A stretch of DNA of 64,000 nt from Xanthomonas cucurbitae. GTDB lineage: Bacteria; Pseudomonadota; Gammaproteobacteria; Xanthomonadales; Xanthomonadaceae. The stretch's first letter is position 1. The number at the start of each line of letters is the position of its first letter. The stretch lies in NCBI RefSeq assembly GCF_002939885.1, contig NZ_MDED01000006.1, forward strand, positions 62,001 through 126,000. The letters are read 5' to 3'. This document shows, one piece after another, positions 16,941 to 27,134 of the stretch. A program made the translations under genes and the position numbers. The notes below the pieces were generated by a model. It did no database searches, had not been told where the DNA came from, and was given only the letters and a program-made list of their open reading frames with translations.

Positions 16941-19292
16941 TTACGAGGCCATTTTCCTGAGCATCATCAAGAGGTTGGAAATGAAGCCCAGCGTGGCACC
17001 AGGGCGCTCCGGCAGCGGCATGTGGGCGATCGCACTGCCGTCTTCCTCGGCCAGGGCCACATACAACGCACCACTGCGCTGGTCCACGCTGAAGCCATTG
17101 ATGGTGGCGAACTTGGTCGCGTCCAGGCACCGGCCATGGCCCACGCGCAGCGCCGCGTCGTAGGTGGCGCAGGTGTCGGTGGACAACAAGTAATGCACCT
17201 GCCCGGCAACGCCCGGCGCCCAGGCCCGGTAACGCCAGCGCGAGGGTTGCTGCGGGTCGACGGCCTGCAAGGTGTCGGCCGCCAACGAGGGTGCGATCTG
17301 CCACAGGCCGCCGCCGCTCAGCCGCGTCAACAGCAGTTGTCCGCTGACGCGGTCCAGACGCACTTGTGACACATCCGGCAGCGACGCCAGGGCGCGCCAC
17401 AGCTGGCTACGCCTGTCGTACACGGTGGCGAAGGTGTGTCCATCCTCGCCCGCCGCAACCACCAGCAAACGGTCGGGATCGGGCAGATGGAGCGCCTGCA
17501 GCAGCCGTGCCTGCGGCACCGGCAGGCGCACCACCTTGCCTGTTCCCGGCGTCACCTCGAACAAGGCCGCGTGCCCTTGCGTATCGCTGCCGCTGACCAG
17601 CACCTTGCGCGCATCGGCCGACCAGTCGGCGGCCTGGCGCGCATCCGGCCGCACGCCTTCGATCAGGCGCACCGAGCCGGGCCGCGTGACATCGCCCCAC
17701 CACAGCCCATAGGCGCCGGAGCGATTGGACGCAAACACCAGCTGGCGGCCATCGGGCGCGATCACCGGGTGGTCATCGCGCCCGCTGGAGGCAAATAACC
17801 GACGTCGGATGTAGCCCCCGTTCATGGGGTCGTGGATGACCTGGTAGAGGCGGAACTGCGGCCTGCGTTGCACGAACACCAGATGGCCGCCCGCCACGTC
17901 AGGCGCCTGCGCATCGTCCACACCCAGGTCGTGCAGGCGGTGATCGTGCAGATCCAGCCGATACAACCGCGCCTCGCTGTCCACGCGGCGCCCGAAGACC
18001 ACTGCACTGCCGTCCGGCAACCAGCTCCAGCCGCGGATATCGGCGTTGTCGTGGGTCAAGCGTTCGGCGGTGCCACCTTGCGCGGGAATCCGCCACAGGT
18101 CGCCCAGCTGCGGATTGCGCAGGAACACGATCCAGCGCCCGTCGGGCGAGTAGCGCGGCGCGTAGTCGAAATCGCTCGCGCTAGCACTGTAGTTCAAGGG
18201 CTGCCACTGACCACCATCCAGGTCCAGGCGGCGGATACGCGGCCAAGCCCGTGCCCCGGTCATGCTGCCGAACAGCAGCGCGCGCCCATCCGGCGACCAG
18301 GTGAAACTGAGCATGTCCGCACCGTCGCAGCGCGCCACTTCGCGCGCCGCTGCGGTACCGGCCGCGGCAGCGATCATGATCCGGCAGGTGCCGTCGGGCG
18401 ACTGCCGCGAGAAGGCGATGTCCCGCCCGTCCGGCGACCACGCCGGCAGCCGATCGGAAACACGCGCCGCAGGTGTTTGCAGCACGTGCGGGTAGGCGCT
18501 ATCGGTGCGCTTGATGAGGATCGAGGTGCTCAGGCGACCCTCGGTCAACGAGGCATAGGCCACCATCGACCCATCCGGCGACAGGCTGGGGGTGAGGTCG
18601 AAACCGCCACCGGCGGTAATGACCTGATAGGGCCGCTTGGGACTGCCCGGCACGGTGGCCGATGCGGGGCCGGTTTCGGCCAACGGCGCACCCGGCCACA
18701 GCGCCTGCATCGCCAGACCCAGCACCAGCAGCGCCAGGCTCGCCACCCCCAGGGCCATCCAGCGCCGCCGCACGACGACCGATGCATCCGGAGCAGGCGC
18801 GCTCGGTAACGGCACGGAACCGTCGTGTGCCGAGGCGGCGGTGCCTGTCGTCGGCGGCGCCTCGGCAGGCGAGGTGTGCACGAGAAGCGGCGCGGGCTGT
18901 GGTGAATCCGCCGGCGGCGATGGCAGCGCCGGCGTGTGCGTCTCCCACGCCACTGCTGCGATCAGGCGGTAGCCGGTCTTGGCGATGGTCTCGATATGCT
19001 GCGAACGCTCGCTGCCCTGGCTGGCAAACGCCTTGCGCAGCTGCGTCACCGCCTGGGTCACCACGTCGTTGGTGGGCAAGGTGTCCGGCCACCCTTCGGC
19101 CAACAGCTGTTCGCGGCTGACCACCTGCCCCGGCTGACGCGCCAGCGTCAGCAGCACCGCCAGCGACTTCGGTGCCAGGCGTAGTGCGCGCCGGGCGCCG
19201 GGCACATGCACTTCGCGCGAGGCGACGTCGACCACGCACTGGCCGACACGCAACCGGCCAGCGGGCATTGCATTAGCGGGAGGGACACTCAT
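16941..19292 (-). CDS. CadC-type membrane regulator with TolB/WD40-like C-terminal region
   Basis: The protein, about 783 residues, has an N-terminal winged-helix DNA-binding domain of OmpR/CadC type (LAPKSLAVLLTLARQPGQVV, then WPDTLPTNDVVTQAVTQLRK), a Pro/Ala-rich linker, one membrane helix (WMALGVASLALLVLGLAMQA, near residues 165-190) and a long periplasmic region with repeated propeller motifs such as SPDGRDIAFSRQSPDG, WSPDGRALLF and YSPDGRWIVFL. This resembles ToxR/CadC-like one-component regulators that sense in the periplasm. The start is uncertain (ATG 19292, 19313 or 19268; none has a clear ribosome-binding site). It heads a same-strand series with the AraC regulator and the TonB receptor. 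Confidence 0.85.
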   Translation of the reverse strand: MSVPPANAMPAGRLRVGQCVVDVASREVHVPGARRALRLAPKSLAVLLTLARQPGQVVSREQLLAEGWPDTLPTNDVVTQAVTQLRKAFASQGSERSQHIETIAKTGYRLIAAVAWETHTPALPSPPADSPQPAPLLVHTSPAEAPPTTGTAASAHDGSVPLPSAPAPDASVVVRRRWMALGVASLALLVLGLAMQALWPGAPLAETGPASATVPGSPKRPYQVITAGGGFDLTPSLSPDGSMVAYASLTEGRLSTSILIKRTDSAYPHVLQTPAARVSDRLPAWSPDGRDIAFSRQSPDGTCRIMIAAAAGTAAAREVARCDGADMLSFTWSPDGRALLFGSMTGARAWPRIRRLDLDGGQWQPLNYSASASDFDYAPRYSPDGRWIVFLRNPQLGDLWRIPAQGGTAERLTHDNADIRGWSWLPDGSAVVFGRRVDSEARLYRLDLHDHRLHDLGVDDAQAPDVAGGHLVFVQRRPQFRLYQVIHDPMNGGYIRRRLFASSGRDDHPVIAPDGRQLVFASNRSGAYGLWWGDVTRPGSVRLIEGVRPDARQAADWSADARKVLVSGSDTQGHAALFEVTPGTGKVVRLPVPQARLLQALHLPDPDRLLVVAAGEDGHTFATVYDRRSQLWRALASLPDVSQVRLDRVSGQLLLTRLSGGGLWQIAPSLAADTLQAVDPQQPSRWRYRAWAPGVAGQVHYLLSTDTCATYDAALRVGHGRCLDATKFATINGFSVDQRSGALYVALAEEDGSAIAHMPLPERPGATLGFISNLLMMLRKMAS

Positions 19293-19404
19293 CGGCAAAG
19301 AAACGCATCGCACGCAAAAGACGGCAAAGAACGCACCGCGCCGGGACGCGAAACGCCAAATTCAGCAAAGGACCACGACCGACTGCGTCATGCATCCATT
19401 TGTT

Positions 19405-19527
19405 GCAAATTTTACCCTATGCCTCGTTGCCAGCCATGACCGGCGGCGACGTCAGGCTCTCTCTCTCTCGCCGACGCATTCAAATAACCATGCTGTTCTC
19501 TTCGCGCCTTCTGGCGCGATTTTTTTT
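19405..19527 (+). ncRNA. Candidate small RNA between the CadC-type gene and thiC
   Basis: Both flanking genes run on the minus strand, but a plus-strand terminator with eight Ts ends at 19527. The 100 bases before it contain a CU-rich run (CTCTCTCTCTCT near 19458) and no gene with codon bias. The A/T-rich stretch TTGTTGCAAATTTTACCC (from about 19399) could hold a promoter, but spacing to consensus elements is poor. The extent is approximate. Confidence 0.4.
19503..19527 (+). terminator. Orphan Rho-independent terminator, plus strand
   Basis: CGCGCC (19503-19508) pairs with GGCGCG (19513-19518) around TTCT and is followed by A and eight Ts (19520-19527). No plus-strand gene lies upstream. Confidence 0.8.
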
Positions 19528-19678
19528 ATCTGCGATTCAGCTCTGCAGCCCGAGAGCCTTATCGGCCGTAGCTGCCTGCCGGCGGATTGCCGCGCGGCAG
19601 GTGCGCAGCACCCGGCGACTTGCGCCGGAGCTAACTGAACTCTTCCTGTCAGGCTACCCGCTCCGTGGTCTTGGCAGC

Positions 19679-21760
<2,082 letters not shown>

Positions 21761-21821
21761 TCGACGCGAATTAGAACACGAAACGCGCCGCCTCCCAATG
21801 CCGGCCCGCCCGCATGCGAGG

Positions 21822-23660
21822 TCATTCCAGCGTATACCCCACCCGCAGACCGCCCCAGTGCTTGCGCGCCACGAAGATCGGCGCGGACAGGTCGAACATG
21901 ATCTGCCCGGTGTCGCGGCGATAGACCTGCAGGCGGTACGGGTCGGTGTGTGCGCCGACGCTGCGGCCAACACGGTCGGTGAACTTGCGCTTGGTGCGGT
22001 TGCCCACCAGATCGCGCTTGGGGTCGCCGGTCAGCGGCTGGGTGAAGCGCAGGTTATGGGTGGGCACATAGCCGTCGGGATTGGCGCTGATCGCGAAGAC
22101 GATCCATGGGTGTGCCTCCAGCAAGGGTTCCTGCAGAGCCGGCAGCAGTTGGTCGCACAACGCGTCGAAGTCGGTACTGAACTTGGGCGGCTCCACTCCG
22201 GGAATCGGCAGGTAGGTGCGCGCAAACAGCGCGGCCTCGTCGATCTGCCCGCGCGCGATGGCCTGCGCCAACGCCGTACCGATCTTGCCTGCGGCGGCAA
22301 CCGCCAGCTCCTTGACGCGGGCATGCCGCGGCACCTGCAGCGGGTCGGCCGGCAACCGGAACAGGCCCACGCAATCGCGCAGGGTTTCCGTGCCGCGCTC
22401 CAGCGCTTCGCTGCGTTCGGCCACATGCGCGGCGTGCTGCAGATTGCTGCGGCCCAGCGCGACCACGCCATCCACCGCCTGCTCGATACCGCGAATTTCG
22501 CCATCCTGCGCCTGGATGCGCCCGGCCACCGTGGTCATCGCGGTACTGGCCTGGCCAAGCACGCGGGTGATGCCATCGAGCACCGCTTCGGTGCCGCGTG
22601 CGGAAGCCGCGCCCTCGCCTACTGCGGCGCTGGTTTCGGCCAGGATCGCGCGCACATCGCGTGCCGCCGCACCGGCACGTTCGGCCAAGCGGCGGATCTC
22701 GGTGGCAACCACGGCAAAACCGCGCCCGGCTTCGCCGGCATGCGCCGCCTCGATGCTGGCGTTGATCGAGAGAATATTGGTCTGGAACGCCACCGAGTCG
22801 ATCACCTCGATGACCTCGCCGGCGCGTGCCGCCCGGCGCTCCACCTCGTGCATGGCCTGCCCCAGCGCGTGCGCGGCGGCCACACCCTGGCGCGCGCTGT
22901 CGTCGGCGCTGGCGGCCAGCGCAATCACCTGCGCCAGTTCCGCATTGATGTCCTGCAGGCTGGCCGACAGCCGCCCCACCGCGTCCCGCGCCCCATCCAG
23001 TGCGTCGGTCTGCGCCTGCGACTGGCGCACCATCTCATCGTTCTCGGCCACCAGCGGCGGCACTTCGGCGGCAATCTGCACCGACAGCGCCACTGCCTGG
23101 CGAATCGCTTCGGCCAGATTGCCGAAGCCGGCCTGCAGCCGGCGGCCCATCTCGGTCTCTCCCAGGCCGGAGGGCAGCAGTAGTTCCAGTTCGCAGCCAG
23201 CCAATGCCTGCGCAGTGCGCTCCAGCACCGTGCGGTCTTCGTGCTCGGCCTGCAGGCGCGCCACCAGCGGCTGCAACAGCGGCGAAATCGGCACCGGCCG
23301 GCTGTCTTCGGCCAGGCGGGTGGCCTCGCGCAGCAGCACGGCGGTTTCCACATGCGGCAGCGACAGCATCCAGCCGCCATGCGCGTGGTCGCGCAGATAG
23401 CGCACGCGCCGGGCCGGGTCGTCGCCCGCAGCGGCCCACACGCCTTCGTCGCCAACCAGGTTGGCGGCATCCAGTCCCCACAGCACACTGGCCGGCGCAC
23501 CGATCAGATCCCTGGCGGTCTGGCCCAGCACATCCAGGCCGGCGCGATTGCAGGCCACCACGCGGGCCTCGGCCGACAGGCGCAGCAAGGCCACCGGGGC
23601 ATCGGGCAGCAGGGCTGCGTGCATTTGCGAGGGCAAATCGGGCTGTTGCATCGAACTCAT
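21822..23660 (-). CDS. Soluble methyl-accepting chemotaxis protein
   Basis: The 612-residue protein has no membrane segment. The N terminus is a PAS-like domain ([20 protein letters not shown]), and the middle is an MCP signalling region with the conserved hairpin sequence [20 protein letters not shown] followed by [12 protein letters not shown]. About 150 further residues after the coiled coil form a probable second sensory domain ([19 protein letters not shown], then [20 protein letters not shown]) of Cache-like appearance. A sensor C-terminal to the signalling tip is unusual for MCPs. No CheW-docking pentapeptide is visible. ATG 23660 has AGGA at 7-base spacing. Confidence 0.85.
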   Translation of the reverse strand: MSSMQQPDLPSQMHAALLPDAPVALLRLSAEARVVACNRAGLDVLGQTARDLIGAPASVLWGLDAANLVGDEGVWAAAGDDPARRVRYLRDHAHGGWMLSLPHVETAVLLREATRLAEDSRPVPISPLLQPLVARLQAEHEDRTVLERTAQALAGCELELLLPSGLGETEMGRRLQAGFGNLAEAIRQAVALSVQIAAEVPPLVAENDEMVRQSQAQTDALDGARDAVGRLSASLQDINAELAQVIALAASADDSARQGVAAAHALGQAMHEVERRAARAGEVIEVIDSVAFQTNILSINASIEAAHAGEAGRGFAVVATEIRRLAERAGAAARDVRAILAETSAAVGEGAASARGTEAVLDGITRVLGQASTAMTTVAGRIQAQDGEIRGIEQAVDGVVALGRSNLQHAAHVAERSEALERGTETLRDCVGLFRLPADPLQVPRHARVKELAVAAAGKIGTALAQAIARGQIDEAALFARTYLPIPGVEPPKFSTDFDALCDQLLPALQEPLLEAHPWIVFAISANPDGYVPTHNLRFTQPLTGDPKRDLVGNRTKRKFTDRVGRSVGAHTDPYRLQVYRRDTGQIMFDLSAPIFVARKHWGGLRVGYTLE

Positions 23661-23736
23661 GGCAATGTCCTGTCCATCACTGTCGTTGGCGGCGCGCCGT
23701 GATTGCGGTCAAACGGCGCACCCATCTGCGGCCCGC

Positions 23737-25446
23737 TCAGTAGCCGGCCGCCTGGCCATCCTTGCGGCTTTCCGAAGCACCGTAATACACCCCGCTGGCC
23801 GCATCACGCGCAATCGCCTGATAGCCGCCGTAGGGGCCATCGGCGAAGATCACTCGGTGACCCTTGCGCATCAGCGCACGAATGGTGTCGTAGGAGTAGC
23901 CGGTTTCCAGATTGACCTCGCCACCATCGCGCATCGCGGTGGCCTGGCCGGTCGGTTCAGTGGACCCCTCGTGCTGGATGCGGGGCGCATCGCCCGCTTC
24001 CTGCAGGTTCATGTGGAAGTCCACCAGATTCATCACGATCTGCACATGGCCCTGCGGCTGCATCGCCCCGCCCATCACGCCGAAGCTCAGCCACGGTTTG
24101 CCGTCCTTGGTGACGAAGGCCGGGATGATGGTCTGGAACGGCCGCTTGCCCGGCGCATAGCCGTTGGGATGGTCCTTATTCAGCACGAACATCTCGCCAC
24201 GGTCCTGCAGGATGAAGCCCAACCCCGGCGGGGCCATGCCGCTGCCCATGCCGCGGTAGTTGGACTGGATCAACGACACCATCATGCCGTCGGCATCGGC
24301 CACCGTCATGTAGATGGTGTCGCCCTCCTCCAATTGCTTGGGCGTGCCAGGCTGCACTTCCTTCAGCGCGGTCTCCATCGAGATCAGCGCGCGCCGCTGG
24401 GCGGCATAGTCCTTGGAAAGCAAGCGGGTCAACGGCGCCGGCTGGAACGCGGGGTCGGCATAGAAACGCGCGCGATCGGCGAAGGCCAGCTTCTTGGCTT
24501 CGGTGAACAGGTGCACATGTTCGGCCGAACCGAACGGAATCTTGGAGAAATCATAGCCCTCCAGGATGTTGAGCATCTGCAGCGCGGCGATGCCCTGGCT
24601 GTTGGGCGGCAATTCCCACACGTCATAGCCGCGATAGTTGGTACTGACAGGCTCCACCCATTCGCCCTGGTGGCTGGCCATGTCCTCGTAGCTCAGATAC
24701 CCGCCGTTGGCCTTGAAGTAGGCGCCGATGGTGCGCGCGATCGCGCCCTTGTAGAACGCATCGCGGCCGCCGTCGGCGATCTGCTGCAGCGTATTGGCCA
24801 GGTTCGGGTTCTTCCACAGCTCGCCCTTGCGCGGGGCGCGCCCGTCGATAGTGAACTGCTCCTTGAACCCGGGATATTGCAGCAACCGCGGCACCGAGCG
24901 GTCCCAGTAATAGGCAATGGTTTCGGCCACCGGATGCCCTTCGCGGGCATAACGGATCGCCGGTGCCAGGTTCTGCGCCATGGGCTTGCGGCCGAAGCGC
25001 TCGTGCAGCGCGAACCAGCCATCCACCGCGCCCGGCACCGATACCGGCAACGGGCCGGTCGGCGGAATGTCCTTCAGCCCACGGCGCTGCAGCTCGGCCA
25101 GGGTCAGCGACTTGGGCGAACGGCCCGAGCCGTTGTAGCCGTAGAGCTTGCTGGTCTTGGGGTCCCACACGATCGCGAACAGATCCCCGCCCACCCCGTT
25201 GCCGGTGGGCTCCATCAGGCCCAGCGCCGCATTGGCGGCGATCGCCGCATCCACCGCCGAGCCACCGTTCTTCATCACCTCCAGCGCGACCTGGGTGGCC
25301 AACGGCTGCGAGGTGGCCGCCATGGCATGCGGCGCGATGACTTCCGAGCGGGTGGCGAAGGGCTGCCCGGTGATCCGGTCAGCGGCGCCAAGCGGCAGCG
25401 CCACCAGCGCCAGGGCAGACAGCAACAGAACAGGTACGCGACGCAT
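23737..25446 (-). CDS. ggt: Gamma-glutamyltransferase
   Basis: The 569-residue periplasmic or secreted N-terminal-nucleophile hydrolase cleaves gamma-glutamyl bonds (glutathione and related). The signal peptide MRRVPVLLLSALALVALPLG is clear. The autoprocessing Thr is T377 in GDTIYMTVADADG, aligned with the first Thr of the family's small subunit, and the substrate-binding GxGxGG region (TGNGVGGDLF) is at 81-90. The start ATG 25446 follows GGGGAAG. It is a single gene, divergent from the ilv leader region. Confidence 0.93.
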   Translation of the reverse strand: MRRVPVLLLSALALVALPLGAADRITGQPFATRSEVIAPHAMAATSQPLATQVALEVMKNGGSAVDAAIAANAALGLMEPTGNGVGGDLFAIVWDPKTSKLYGYNGSGRSPKSLTLAELQRRGLKDIPPTGPLPVSVPGAVDGWFALHERFGRKPMAQNLAPAIRYAREGHPVAETIAYYWDRSVPRLLQYPGFKEQFTIDGRAPRKGELWKNPNLANTLQQIADGGRDAFYKGAIARTIGAYFKANGGYLSYEDMASHQGEWVEPVSTNYRGYDVWELPPNSQGIAALQMLNILEGYDFSKIPFGSAEHVHLFTEAKKLAFADRARFYADPAFQPAPLTRLLSKDYAAQRRALISMETALKEVQPGTPKQLEEGDTIYMTVADADGMMVSLIQSNYRGMGSGMAPPGLGFILQDRGEMFVLNKDHPNGYAPGKRPFQTIIPAFVTKDGKPWLSFGVMGGAMQPQGHVQIVMNLVDFHMNLQEAGDAPRIQHEGSTEPTGQATAMRDGGEVNLETGYSYDTIRALMRKGHRVIFADGPYGGYQAIARDAASGVYYGASESRKDGQAAGY

Positions 25447-25668
25447 GACAGCACTTCCCCATGGCATGACAGATGAGGTGCCAACCATACCAGCGGCCTG
25501 CGCCGTCGCGGTCGCTCGACCTCGTGTGCCGGCAGCCGCCCGCGCAACAGCGGGCCCGGGCCGGGACCCCGCTGCCTGGGTTGCGCCAGTTTCAGGGGAA
25601 ACCATGCTGCTGCCACGCGGGTTTGCGCGCGCCATGCACGGCCTTCGCCCCAGTTTCAATCGCAAGGG

Positions 25669-25698
25669 TTGACACCTCGCTACCGACAATGGTTATCT
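25669..25698 (+). promoter_or_regulatory. Promoter of the ilv-leu operon
   Basis: A perfect -35 TTGACA (25669-25674) and -10-like TTATCT (25693-25698) are 18 bases apart. The expected transcription start falls at about 25704-25706, i.e. at the ATG of the leader peptide. Confidence 0.65.
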
Positions 25699-25705
25699 CA
25701 GGGCC

Positions 25706-25828
25706 ATGTCGCACCGCCACGCCAGCTCCAACGCCTTGATGTCCGCGCCCTTCGGCGCGTCGGCAGCCGCGCTCCTTGTGCTCGTACTTATTACCTCGCC
25801 AACCGGTGCGGGACGGGGCTTCGTGTAG
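25706..25828 (+). CDS. ilv operon leader peptide
   Basis: The 40-codon reading frame ATG 25706 to TAG 25826-25828 encodes a peptide with the branched-chain-rich run ALLVLVLITS (residues 21-30: three or four Leu, two Val, one Ile in succession), the hallmark of attenuator leader peptides of ilv and leu operons. It has no space for a ribosome-binding site if transcription starts at the predicted point, so it may be translated leaderless. Its last codons overlap the antiterminator arm, so ribosome position can choose between the two RNA folds. It is not expected to have a function as a protein. Confidence 0.8.
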   Translation: MSHRHASSNALMSAPFGASAAALLVLVLITSPTGAGRGFV

Positions 25829-25887
25829 GCAGCAGACACACAAGGCTTCGATCAGACCCCGCACCGGCAACGGCGCGGGGTTTCGCG
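25803..25887 (+). promoter_or_regulatory. Transcription attenuator upstream of ilvC
   Basis: Arm A (CCGGTGCGGG, 25803-25812, inside the leader ORF) is complementary to arm B (CCCCGCACCGG, 25857-25867). Arm B can alternatively pair with arm C (GCGGGG, 25875-25880), which is followed by TTTCGCGTTT. B:C is the terminator and A:B the antiterminator. A ribosome that finishes the leader covers A and lets the terminator form; one stalled on Leu/Val/Ile codons (about 25766-25792) leaves A free, permitting readthrough into ilvC. Confidence 0.75.
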
Positions 25888-26087
25888 TTTCAGGGACCGC
25901 CAAAAGTTTCGAATGACATGAACGATTTCGCTGCAATCACGACAACAGGTCATACCGGCGCATCCGGGCGTACCGGTGCCGATGGCTGTCCGCGCAATCC
26001 CGGCGCGCCTTCCCCCGTTGCTCAGCCGTCCAGTGCACGCACTGCCGGCTGATACGTTTTTCCACTGCCAACCCCCAAGGATTTTTC
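25888..26087 (+). other. Leader stretch between attenuator and ilvC
   Basis: About 200 transcribed bases. They contain a 44-codon frame from ATG 25918 to TGA 26050 with Gly/Ala/Thr-rich composition and no ribosome-binding site; nothing supports it as a gene. AAGGA at about 26075 is the ribosome-binding site of ilvC. Confidence 0.5.
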
Positions 26088-27089
26088 ATGAGCAAGCACA
26101 CCCAACCGAAAATCGCGATCATCGGCTACGGCAGCCAGGGCCGCGCACATGCGCTGAACCTGCGCGATTCCGGCTTCGAGGTCACCGTTGGCCTGCGTCC
26201 GGGCGGCCCCACCGAGGCCAAGGCCCAGGCCGATGGCTTCACCGTGGTGGCACCGGCCGACGCGGTCAAAACCGCCGACCTGGTCGCGGTGCTGACCCCG
26301 GACATGGTGCAGAAGAAGCTCTATGAAGAGGTCATCGCGCCGAACATGCAGCAGGGCGCCTGCCTGCTGTTCGCGCATGGCCTGAACGTGCACTTCGACA
26401 TGATTACCCCGCGCGCCGATCTGGACGTGGTGCTGGTGGCGCCCAAGGGTCCGGGCGCACTGGTGCGTCGCGAATACGAAATCGGCCGCGGTGTGCCGTG
26501 TATCTACGCCGTGTACCAGGACACCAGCGGAAAGGCCGAGCAGTTCGCGCTGACCTATGCCGGCGGTTTGGGCGGCGCGCGTGCCAACATCATCAAGACC
26601 ACCTTCAAGGAAGAGACCGAGACCGATCTGTTCGGCGAGCAGGCGGTGCTGTGCGGCGGTGCGTCCTCGCTGGTGCAGGCCGGCTTTGAGGTGCTGGTGG
26701 AAGCCGGTTACCAGCCGGAAATCGCGTACTACGAAGTCCTTCACGAATTGAAGTTGATCGTGGACCTGTTCTACGAAGGCGGCATCACCCGCATGCTGGA
26801 ATTCGTCTCCGAAACCGCACAATACGGCGACTATGTCAGCGGCCCGCGCGTGATCGACGCCAGCACCAAGGCGCGCATGAAGGATGTGCTGACCGACATC
26901 CAGAACGGCACCTTCACCAAGAACTGGGTGGCCGAATACGAAGCCGGGTTGCCGAACTACAGCAAGTTCAAACAAGCCGATCTGGAACATCCGATCGAAG
27001 AAGTGGGCAAGAAGCTGCGCGCCAAGATGGTATGGCTCAACGGTGAGCAGCAGGCCGCTGCCGCACCAGCGAACCAACAAGCGGCGTAA
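26088..27089 (+). CDS. ilvC: Ketol-acid reductoisomerase
   Basis: The 333-residue class I enzyme converts acetolactate or acetohydroxybutyrate to the dihydroxy acids of valine and isoleucine synthesis. The nucleotide-binding motif [17 protein letters not shown] lies near residue 12, followed by VAPKGPG and the all-helical C-terminal domain with [16 protein letters not shown] and E-L-K-L-I-V-D-L. The C-terminal tail is Ala/Gln-rich. It is the first structural gene of the attenuated operon; ilvG follows after 45 bases. Confidence 0.97.
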   Translation: MSKHTQPKIAIIGYGSQGRAHALNLRDSGFEVTVGLRPGGPTEAKAQADGFTVVAPADAVKTADLVAVLTPDMVQKKLYEEVIAPNMQQGACLLFAHGLNVHFDMITPRADLDVVLVAPKGPGALVRREYEIGRGVPCIYAVYQDTSGKAEQFALTYAGGLGGARANIIKTTFKEETETDLFGEQAVLCGGASSLVQAGFEVLVEAGYQPEIAYYEVLHELKLIVDLFYEGGITRMLEFVSETAQYGDYVSGPRVIDASTKARMKDVLTDIQNGTFTKNWVAEYEAGLPNYSKFKQADLEHPIEEVGKKLRAKMVWLNGEQQAAAAPANQQAA

Positions 27090-27134
27090 CTGCCGCCGCA
27101 TCCCCCACCGCTTAACACCGAAGGTCCGCAACGC

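Noticed and set aside
16831-17400. Long N-terminal extension of the AraC gene
   Set aside because: The extension overlaps the coding region of the CadC-type gene in another frame and has shadow-like composition; ATG 16830 gives the normal family length.
19452-19466. CT dinucleotide run as a phase-variable microsatellite
   Set aside because: Only about six units and not inside a coding region or a promoter spacer; noted only as part of the candidate sRNA.
25918-26052. A 44-codon frame between the ilv attenuator and ilvC
   Set aside because: No ribosome-binding site, no branched-chain codons and no family resemblance; it lies downstream of the terminator and is not needed for the attenuation model.
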